Below, piece by piece: positions 42,609 through 48,715 of a stretch of 48,715 nt of DNA. A program made the translations under genes and the position numbers. The stretch's first letter is position 1. Each line of letters begins with the position of its first letter. The notes under the pieces are model-generated. The model did no database searches. It saw only the letters and a list, made by a program, of their open reading frames with translations, and had not been told where the DNA came from. Where the stretch lies: assembly GCA_003162245.1 (NCBI GenBank), contig PMMM01000040.1:1-48715 (forward strand). Direction: 5' to 3'. This stretch comes from Phycisphaerales bacterium. GTDB lineage: Bacteria; Planctomycetota; Phycisphaerae; UBA1845; Fen-1342.

Positions 42609-43622
42609 CTAGACGCCGCCGGGCTCCAGCAACTCCGCGATCTGGATCGCGTTCAGGGCGGCGCCCTTGCGGAGTTGGTCGCCGCTGATGAACAGGTCGA
42701 TCCCGCGACCGTCGGGCTGGGAGATGTCCTGGCGAATCCGGCCTACCAGCACCTCGTCGATGCCGGTGGCTTCGATCGGCATCGGAAAGTGGGGCGGGTC
42801 GAGCTGATCGACGACCCGCACGCCGGGGGCGGCGGAGAGAATCCCGCGCGCCTGGCCTGCAGTCATCGGCTTCTCGAACGTGAGGTTCACCGCTTCACTG
42901 TGGGCGCGTAGCACCGGCACACGCACGCAGGTGGCCGTCACCGCGATCGCCTGGTCGTGCAGGATCTTGTGCGTCTCGTGCACCATCTTGCGTTCTTCGG
43001 CGTTGTAGCCGGTCGCATCGATCGGGGAGTTGTGCGAAAACACGTTGAAGGCGCAGGGATGCGGGAAAACCTCCGGCCGGGGTGGTCTGCCGGCCAGCAC
43101 GTCGCGCGTCTGCCGCTGCAACTCCTCCATGGCCCGCAGGCCGGCCCCGCTGACCGCCTGGTACGTGCTGACCACGATCCGCCGCACGCGACTGACGTGG
43201 TGCAGTGGCCAGACCGCCATCAGCAGGACGATGGTCGAGCAGTTCGGATTCGCGATGATGCCGCGATGGTTCTGTATGTCTTGGGGGTTGATCTCGGGTA
43301 TGACCAGCGGCACCTCGGGATCCATGCGGAACGCTGAGGAGTTATCAACGACGACGGCCCCGGCTCGGGCGGCGATGGGTGCAAAGCGCTGGCTCGTGCT
43401 GCCCCCGGCCGAAAAGAGGGCCAGATCAACTCCCTCGAACGAGCTGTCGGTCAGCTCCTGCACGACGTAGCCGCGGCCGCCCAGACGCACCTCGCGCCCC
43501 GCGCTGCGGGCGGAGGCCAGCATCACGTAGCGCTCGGCGTCCCAACCGCGCTGCTCGATGAGCGTGCGGAACTCGTTCCCCACGGCGCCCGTAGCCCCTA
43601 CGATCGCGACGGTCTTGAACAC
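42609..43622 (-). CDS. asd: Aspartate-semialdehyde dehydrogenase
   Basis: Reduces 4-aspartyl phosphate to aspartate semialdehyde with NADPH, the branch point to lysine/diaminopimelate and homoserine. The 337-aa product starts at GTG 43622, with GGAG five bases upstream. The Rossmann motif VAIVGATGAVGNE is at residues 5-17, and the catalytic Cys is in NPNCST (Cys128). Other conserved parts are VSTYQAVSGAG, NVFSHNSPIDATGYNAEERKM and VRVPVLRAHSEAVNL. Length is typical. It lies 41 bp downstream of lysC on the same strand, forming hom-lysC-asd. A longer frame in the same register reaching 45083 is a GC-rich artefact overlapping lysC. Confidence 0.96.
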   Translation of the reverse strand: MFKTVAIVGATGAVGNEFRTLIEQRGWDAERYVMLASARSAGREVRLGGRGYVVQELTDSSFEGVDLALFSAGGSTSQRFAPIAARAGAVVVDNSSAFRMDPEVPLVIPEINPQDIQNHRGIIANPNCSTIVLLMAVWPLHHVSRVRRIVVSTYQAVSGAGLRAMEELQRQTRDVLAGRPPRPEVFPHPCAFNVFSHNSPIDATGYNAEERKMVHETHKILHDQAIAVTATCVRVPVLRAHSEAVNLTFEKPMTAGQARGILSAAPGVRVVDQLDPPHFPMPIEATGIDEVLVGRIRQDISQPDGRGIDLFISGDQLRKGAALNAIQIAELLEPGGV

Positions 43623-43663
43623 GTTCGCTCCGCGATTCTCCCTGTCCGCGTCGGATAATCGCC

Positions 43664-45016
43664 TCAACCGGCCAGGCCGAACTCGGCGTGCAGAGCCTGA
43701 ACCGCGGTCGCCGAGGCGTCCGCCTTGACCACGAAACAGATGGTGAGTTCCGATGAGCCCTGCGCAATCGCCATTACGTTGATGTTGCGACGGGCCACCG
43801 CGCCGAACACCCGCGCCGCGATCCCCGGAACGCCGGCCATGCCCGCCCCGACGACGGCCACAACATCGATGTCGCTCTCGATTTCGACCTTCCGGGCCAC
43901 GCCGGTGCGAACCAACCGGTTTTCGAGCGCGACGCGGGCGGGGTCCAGTTGGGACGCGGGGATGACGACCGAAATCCCCGCTTCGGAGACGGTCTGCGAG
44001 ATGACCTGCACGTTCACGCCCACGTCGGCCAGGGCCTGGAAGACGCGGGCCGCCGTCCCCGGCTGTCCGACCATCGCGGCGCCCGCGATCGTCACCAGCA
44101 CCGACCCGCGCAGCCGCAGGACGGAGCGCACCGTCTCGCCGTTGGGCTGCCCGTCGGTGATCAAGGTGCCGGCACAATCGGGATGAAAGGTGTTCCTCAT
44201 CCGGACCGGGACCCGATACTCCGCAGCCGGCTCCAGCGCACGCGGATGCATCGATTTCGCGCCGAACTGCCCCATCTCGATCGCCTCGGCAAACGTGACG
44301 TGGCCGAGCAGGCGCGCCTCCGGCACGATGCGCGGATCGGCACTCATCAGTCCGTCCACGTCGCTCCAGATCCACACTTCGTCGGCTGGGAGGCCCGCTC
44401 CGACCAGCGTCGCCGTCAGGTCCGATCCGCCGCGCCCGAACGTGGTGATCGCGCCGTGTTGTGTGCCGGCAATGAAGCCCGTGACGACGATCGGCTCGCC
44501 GTGCTCCAGCCGCGGTTGCAGCGTCTCTCGAATCTGGTGCAGCGAGAGCTTCATGAGCGGAATGGCCTGGGTGTGGCGGTCGTCGGTCACGATTCCGGCC
44601 TCGTGGCCGGTCATAGCGTGGCCCTCGAGCGCGGCCGCCACGATCACCGCCGACAGCCGCTCCCCGAATGAGACGACCGCATCGTGCGAGCGGGGCGTGA
44701 GCTCGCTGACCGCCCCGATGCCGGCCACGAGCGTGTCGAGCTGGCTGAGCAGGGGGGCCACGGCTTCGTTGGCCCCGAACGCCCGCGCCGCCAGCTCGTG
44801 CCGCTCGTGCAGCTTGCCCAACAGAGTATGCACGCGCATCCGGGTGCCGTCCGCGGCGGCCTGCGCCAGCTCGATCAACATGTCCGTCACGCCGGCCATG
44901 GCCGACACGACCGTGATGACGCGATCCGAGCTTTGGCCGCGCACGAGCGCGGCGCAGCGCCGAATTGTGTCCGCATCGGCCAGCGATGATCCGCCGAATT
45001 TCATCACGATCGTCAT
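43664..45016 (-). CDS. lysC: Aspartate kinase
   Basis: Phosphorylates L-aspartate with ATP, the committed step to lysine, threonine and methionine. The 450-aa product begins MTIVMKFGGSSLADAD, the kinase nucleotide-binding signature. The conserved TFGRGGSDLTATLVGAGL and WSDVDGLMSADPRIVPEAR follow. The two C-terminal ACT repeats (about 300-370, VLVTIAGAAMVGQPGTAARVF, and 380-450, VVAVVGAGMAGVPGIAARVF) are allosteric sites for lysine or threonine. ATG 45016 overlaps the stop of hom by four bases, so the two are translationally coupled, and asd follows. This is the only regulatory ACT protein of the operon. Confidence 0.97.
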   Translation of the reverse strand: MTIVMKFGGSSLADADTIRRCAALVRGQSSDRVITVVSAMAGVTDMLIELAQAAADGTRMRVHTLLGKLHERHELAARAFGANEAVAPLLSQLDTLVAGIGAVSELTPRSHDAVVSFGERLSAVIVAAALEGHAMTGHEAGIVTDDRHTQAIPLMKLSLHQIRETLQPRLEHGEPIVVTGFIAGTQHGAITTFGRGGSDLTATLVGAGLPADEVWIWSDVDGLMSADPRIVPEARLLGHVTFAEAIEMGQFGAKSMHPRALEPAAEYRVPVRMRNTFHPDCAGTLITDGQPNGETVRSVLRLRGSVLVTIAGAAMVGQPGTAARVFQALADVGVNVQVISQTVSEAGISVVIPASQLDPARVALENRLVRTGVARKVEIESDIDVVAVVGAGMAGVPGIAARVFGAVARRNINVMAIAQGSSELTICFVVKADASATAVQALHAEFGLAG

Positions 45017-46029
45017 GGGGCACTCCCCAAGGCGTGCCAGATGTCGAGCAGATCGCGAAGCACGCCCGTGGCCGTCTCCACACCGCCCGCTCCCGGCCCG
45101 CGCAGCGTCACTTCGCCACCATGACGGAGAGACAGGCTCACGGCGTTGATGTTCGCGGGCACGTCCAACGGCCCGTGCGCCTCGACTTCCTCCGGGCCGA
45201 CGCGCAATGCCTCGCCGAACTCGGCCAGCAGCTTGACGCGCTGGCCGGCCGCCGCCGCCGCGATGCGTTCGCGGGGCAGGTCGCGAATGCCGGCGACCTG
45301 TACATCGGCGAGAGTGGCCGCGCGGTCGAGCACCACGTTCGCGAATATCACCGTCTTCATCGCCGTATCCACGCCGTCGATGTCCGCACTCGGATCGGTC
45401 TCGGCGTAGCCCAGCCGGACCGCCTCGGCGAGCGCCGCGGCGAAGTCCAGCCCGGCTTCGTGCATGCGCCAGAGGATGTAATTCGTCGTTCCGTTCAGCA
45501 CGGCGCGCACGCTGAGAATTTCGTCCCCGAGCGCACATTGCTGCGCCAGCGCGAGCACCGGCAGCCCGGCGCCGACGGTCCCGCTGAACCGGAACATGAC
45601 CCGATTGTAGTTGGCCAGCTCGCGCAGGCCCGGCAGGGCCACGGCCAACGGCACCTTGTTGACGCTCACGACGTGCAGCCCGGCGCGAAAAGCCGCCTTG
45701 AGATGCCGAATCGCGGGCTGTGGATCGCGGAGCGAGCTGGGCGTTGCCTCAATCAACACGCGCGCTCCGCACTCCGCGATCACTTGCTCGCTGTCCACGC
45801 CGGCTACGCCGCAGTCCGCGAGCGCCGCCACCGTTCCGTCGGACGCTTTGGCGTGGAGCAGCGCGGCGATCTCCAAGCCCTGCGCGGACAAGGCCGCCCC
45901 CCGCGTGTCCATGACCGCGACGATGCGCGGCGCGAAGCCGTGCTGACGGTACAGCTCGCCGCTCCGCTCGTTCAGCAGTCGCACGAGCGCCTGGCCGACC
46001 ACGCCGAAACCCACGATTGCGATTTTCAT
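45013..46029 (-). CDS. hom: Homoserine dehydrogenase, short form without ACT domain
   Basis: Reduces aspartate semialdehyde to homoserine with NAD(P)H. The 338-aa protein starts at ATG 46029 and shows GFGVVGQ at 7-13, SVNKVPLA, SGTVGAGLPV, VRAVLNGTTNYILWRM and the family signature GYAETDPSADIDGVDTAMK. It ends soon after the catalytic domain, so the C-terminal ACT domain of the usual 430-aa enzymes is missing; short HSDs are known in other organisms. Feedback control of the pathway would then rest on the ACT repeats of LysC, encoded next with a four-base overlap. The longer start at 46086 lies before any recognisable sequence and would abut the tRNA. Confidence 0.95.
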   Translation of the reverse strand: MKIAIVGFGVVGQALVRLLNERSGELYRQHGFAPRIVAVMDTRGAALSAQGLEIAALLHAKASDGTVAALADCGVAGVDSEQVIAECGARVLIEATPSSLRDPQPAIRHLKAAFRAGLHVVSVNKVPLAVALPGLRELANYNRVMFRFSGTVGAGLPVLALAQQCALGDEILSVRAVLNGTTNYILWRMHEAGLDFAAALAEAVRLGYAETDPSADIDGVDTAMKTVIFANVVLDRAATLADVQVAGIRDLPRERIAAAAAGQRVKLLAEFGEALRVGPEEVEAHGPLDVPANINAVSLSLRHGGEVTLRGPGAGGVETATGVLRDLLDIWHALGSAP

Positions 46030-46086
46030 CCAAGGACCAGTGTGCCGCGACGGCGGCCGCGCGCCGGATCGTGCTGCCCGTGACAC

Positions 46087-46160
46087 CGCGCCCGGCGTGA
46101 TTCGAACACGCGACCTGCGGTTTAGGAAACCGCTGCTCTATCCTGCTGAGCTACGGGCGC
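46087..46160 (-). tRNA. tRNA-Arg (anticodon CCU)
   Basis: A 74-nt cloverleaf on the minus strand: acceptor GCGCCCG/CGGGCGC with discriminator G, D-arm GCTC...GAGC, anticodon stem GCGGT/ACCGC with loop TTCCTAA (anticodon CCU, reads AGG), and T-arm GCGTG TTCGAAT CACGC. No CCA is encoded. It is 57 bp upstream of hom on the same strand. Confidence 0.97.
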
Positions 46161-46264
46161 ACGAGTTCAATTGTACCCCGCGTGCGGTCGGCCGAGTAGA
46201 CAGCACCGCGACAGGCGGCCACGTGCGTCGGAGCTCCCTGCGTCGCCGTGCAAGGGCGTCACGC

Positions 46265-48295
46265 CTACGGGAGCGGCTCCAGGCGGATGTAATCCAATCC
46301 CAGCATGTAGCGCTGTTTCACCGACTTCTCGTTCGTGCCCACGACCTCTGCGGTCAAGCGGTTCTCGCCCGCGGTGACGGTGACAGGGCCGAGGTCAATC
46401 TCATCCGTCAGCACGGGCGTCGGGTTGTACAGATCGACTGGATCACCTGCCTTCTCGGTGTTGACAGACCACTGCACAATGCCGAAATCGCTCGATTTCA
46501 GGAAGCGCGCGAGCAGCCGGTAGCGACCGGCTTTGTCCACATCGAAGCCCAGCACGAGCTTGTCGCCAATCTTCGTGTCGTGATGGTAGAGGAGCGTCTG
46601 ATCGCCGCTCGCGCCATCCTGGAGGTGCGGATCGACGCGCGCCGCTTCGCGCTTCTCGATGACCCGCATCTTCTCGCCTTCGATCGCGCCCGGCACGGTG
46701 AACGCGACGTACCTCGGCAAGAGCCGGAGCCGCAAGTCAGCGGCCTCCAGCGGTTTGAAAGCGTCGGTGGCACCCGGACGCGCGTACCAGTACGCCGCGA
46801 CCGCGGACGTGACGCGCACATCGGGACGCCAATGCCACAGCTCCATGTCGAACCGGAAGTCCTTCTCAAACGGAATCCGGTCGAGGATGTGCCAGCGATT
46901 GACCGCGGTGTGGCCGTAGTTGTCCGGGCCGTCGCAGCGCGGTTGACTGTGATAGGCGTGCGTGAAAGGCCGGTTGCAGCACCACGCATAGCCGTAGTAG
47001 TCTTCGGTGCCCGTGCCGAAGTGGCTCGGGAAGGTCTCGCCGTCCACGTAGATCTTCTCGTCCCCCTCGCCCCACCATTGCCGCACCGGGTTCGCGATCG
47101 TGAAGGCCACGCCGGCGAACACGCCCTGTCCCTGCGCGATCAGGTAGCTCCAGTCGCGCATCGGCCGGGTCGGCAGGTCAAACTCCGTCCGCCACCTGGC
47201 GTGAAAGTACATCGAGCGATCGGTCCATTGATAGCGGGTGGCGTCCACGTCGAGCGTCAGCACGACCTCCTGGTCGCCCAGGTTGCGGAAGCCCAGCCGG
47301 GCGGACCGCTGGAAGGGCATCCACCAGTGGCACCACATCAGCCCGTCCTCGCACACACCGGCCGGCAGCGACTCGTACGCGTTGATCCCGGGGGCCGCCC
47401 CGAAGAAATCGCCGACCGGGCACTCCACCGTCTGCTCGCCGTCAAAGTCGATCATCAATACGACGTGCCGCAGCGCCTGCACCGGATCAGCCGCTTGCAG
47501 CCGCAGCGCCAGGCCGGTGATCGCGCCCGGAGTACGGATGCGCACCGGGCGCACCGACTGCCCCGCGCCGATCTTCAATTCGCGCACGGCCGGCACCGGT
47601 AAAGCGTCCGCGGCACGCGTCGTCTGCGCACCTTGACGCGGCGCTGCCAGGCGGCCCGCTATGGCCCACGTCACGTCCGACAAGCTGTCCAGCTCGCGCC
47701 GGTCGAAGCTGACCACCCGCGTCCCCGCCCGGTACGTGCGGTAATTCACGTGGTAGTAGAACTCGTTCGCATCGCTGGTGACCTTGCAGTGCCGGGCGTA
47801 CGGAATCGGAAAGTAGCTGTTCCAGCCCATGCTGCGCTCGCAGGCGATCGGCACCGGGATGCCAGGCACCTTGCCGCCCAGCACGTCCTGCATCGGCGCC
47901 TCGAGCGCCGGCTGGTCGGAACCGTCCAGATAGATGCGCAGCGTGCCCTTCGGATTGGCGGACCAGATGCGGACAATCGCCCCGGGCCCGTCCGCGTCCA
48001 TCATCACGTACTCTTTCCGCCCGGCGCGCTCCTCGACCCGCAGGTATTGATCGAAGTCGGCGTTGGCGAACCAACCCTCCTCCGGCGGCTCCGGCTGCGA
48101 CGGTGACTTTGACCGCCGGTCATAGCTGGAGAACTGCGCACAGCGGAAGGGCGGATCGGGGTAGTCCGCCAGGCTGCGCAGGTCCGTCATCTCCGCCAGC
48201 AGCGTCCGCGTGGTCACGACCCGTTGGGGCCCGATGCAGCCCATCACCGCCGCGCAGACCAATCCGAGGCCGACCACCGCAAATCCCGGGCGCAT
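46265..48295 (-). CDS. DUF2961/GH172-family lipoprotein
   Basis: Predicted secreted glycoside hydrolase of the GH172 (DUF2961) type; known members cleave alpha-D-fructofuranosides or D-arabinofuranosides. The 676-aa product starts at ATG 48295 with GAGGAG upstream, and has a signal peptide with lipobox AAVMGC. Family blocks are YVMMDADGPGAIVRIWSANPKG, GWNSYFPIPYARHCKVT, YYHVNYRTY, and the GTGTEDYYGYAW of the double jelly-roll barrel, with WGEGDEKIYVDGE just before it. A C-terminal extension (about 500-676, KIGDKLVLGFDVDKAGRYRLL) resembles a carbohydrate-binding jelly roll. Together with DUF1080 in the kinase and the other polysaccharide genes, it suggests a polymer-degrading lifestyle. The frame extends to 48712, but this is not protein-like before the signal peptide. 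Confidence 0.9.
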   Translation of the reverse strand: MRPGFAVVGLGLVCAAVMGCIGPQRVVTTRTLLAEMTDLRSLADYPDPPFRCAQFSSYDRRSKSPSQPEPPEEGWFANADFDQYLRVEERAGRKEYVMMDADGPGAIVRIWSANPKGTLRIYLDGSDQPALEAPMQDVLGGKVPGIPVPIACERSMGWNSYFPIPYARHCKVTSDANEFYYHVNYRTYRAGTRVVSFDRRELDSLSDVTWAIAGRLAAPRQGAQTTRAADALPVPAVRELKIGAGQSVRPVRIRTPGAITGLALRLQAADPVQALRHVVLMIDFDGEQTVECPVGDFFGAAPGINAYESLPAGVCEDGLMWCHWWMPFQRSARLGFRNLGDQEVVLTLDVDATRYQWTDRSMYFHARWRTEFDLPTRPMRDWSYLIAQGQGVFAGVAFTIANPVRQWWGEGDEKIYVDGETFPSHFGTGTEDYYGYAWCCNRPFTHAYHSQPRCDGPDNYGHTAVNRWHILDRIPFEKDFRFDMELWHWRPDVRVTSAVAAYWYARPGATDAFKPLEAADLRLRLLPRYVAFTVPGAIEGEKMRVIEKREAARVDPHLQDGASGDQTLLYHHDTKIGDKLVLGFDVDKAGRYRLLARFLKSSDFGIVQWSVNTEKAGDPVDLYNPTPVLTDEIDLGPVTVTAGENRLTAEVVGTNEKSVKQRYMLGLDYIRLEPLP

Positions 48296-48715
48296 TGGCG
48301 TTCTCCTCAGGCATGAGTCGCGGACGACGCGCCGCTTTCTGGGACATACACCCACAGTACGGCGATTCGCCGGAGCGCCGGGAGTATACCGGTGCCGAGC
48401 GCCGCGCCGCAAACTCGCCCGAGGGGGTGTGACTACTCTTTGCGGAGGCGGCGGGTGGCCTGGTCTGGCGAAGTCCGGCGTGGCGTACGAAGCCAGGCCG
48501 TGGTGAGCCGGGAAGGGGCGCGGGCGCGCAGCGGGGGCGCGAAGGGCGGCCAGAACCGGATTTTTCGGCGACAGGCGCGCCGTGGATTGACGGTTTCCGA
48601 TGGGCGGACCGGGTAGCCGCTTCCTGACGGTTCGGATCCGGAATCGGAATGTCTTTTGGTATCCCCTGTCCTCATGGTGGGTCGCGTTGTGCAGGCGACG
48701 ACGACGTGTCACCAG
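48296..48715 (-). other. Region without gene; weak promoter candidate for the GH172 gene
   Basis: I see no protein-like reading frame in these 420 bases on either strand; the open frames are Arg/Pro/Ala-rich as expected by chance in high-GC DNA. A -10-like TATACT lies on the minus strand at 48383-48388, about 90 bp before ATG 48295, with no convincing -35. No hairpin terminator or repeat was noticed. Confidence 0.35.

Noticed and set aside
42609-45083. 824-aa frame covering asd and most of lysC
   Set aside because: Only its last 337 codons are asd; the rest is in a wrong frame of lysC and is Arg/Gly-rich.
46265-48712. 815-aa version of the GH172 gene
   Set aside because: The residues before 48295 are not protein-like and would precede a good lipoprotein signal peptide with a strong ribosome site.
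1-48715. CRISPR arrays, rRNA genes, riboswitches and integrase/att sites
   Set aside because: None recognised on reading either strand; the only RNA gene found is tRNA-Arg, with no integrase beside it.

Overview
The window is high-GC bacterial chromosome. The gene content points to Planctomycetota, probably a Phycisphaerae-like lineage. This is an inference from family mix, not from a marker gene: there is an ECF sigma factor followed by a giant membrane Ser/Thr kinase, DUF1080, DUF2961/GH172, FG-GAP and dockerin-like secreted proteins, many lipoproteins, and a standalone ExbB/ExbD cluster. No rRNA and no CRISPR array were seen. Two single-base indels in C runs (136-140 and 39321-39324) break otherwise good genes and may be consensus errors.

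Layout. 1-2866 (minus): a fragment of a Mu-like phage head module (portal, a GNAT acetyltransferase, gpI-type protease), with a promoter/operator-like palindrome in front of it and no terminase. 3152-5773 (minus): recG and a LysM lipoprotein. 5968-12002 (plus): an operon of DUF1844, a TonB-topology protein carrying a VWA domain, ExbB, two ExbDs and a large periplasmic TPR protein. I regard this as the best candidate for an undescribed system: a proton-motive-force motor coupled to a VWA domain instead of TonB/TolA. 12163-14085: a NodB-type polysaccharide deacetylase and a GNAT protein, closed by a bidirectional terminator. 14217-18083 (minus): a 1288-aa FG-GAP lipoprotein. 18378-20316 (plus): DUF1015 and PduO-type cobalamin adenosyltransferase.

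20337-25932 (minus): five consecutive lipoprotein genes (LpoB, COG3014-like TPR, a Cys-rich unknown, YcfL, CsgG-like) bracketed by an IS1380 remnant upstream and an IS21 istB remnant plus a broken gene downstream. 25953-26705: YebC. 26848-37618 (plus): an ECF sigma factor, a protein that looks like a Ser/Thr kinase with its kinase domain deleted, a 2023-aa Ser/Thr kinase fused to extracellular barrel-like, beta-helix and DUF1080 domains, and a secreted dockerin-like protein.

37631-42445: a hydrolase-like lipoprotein, a frameshifted voltage-gated K+ channel, a thioredoxin-fold lipoprotein, and a PilZ-REC-HPt-like signalling protein lacking the HPt histidine. 42609-46029 (minus): hom-lysC-asd, the aspartate-to-homoserine pathway, with an ACT-less homoserine dehydrogenase. 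46087-46160: tRNA-Arg(CCU). 46265-48295 (minus): a GH172 (DUF2961) lipoprotein. The last 420 bases carry only a weak promoter candidate.
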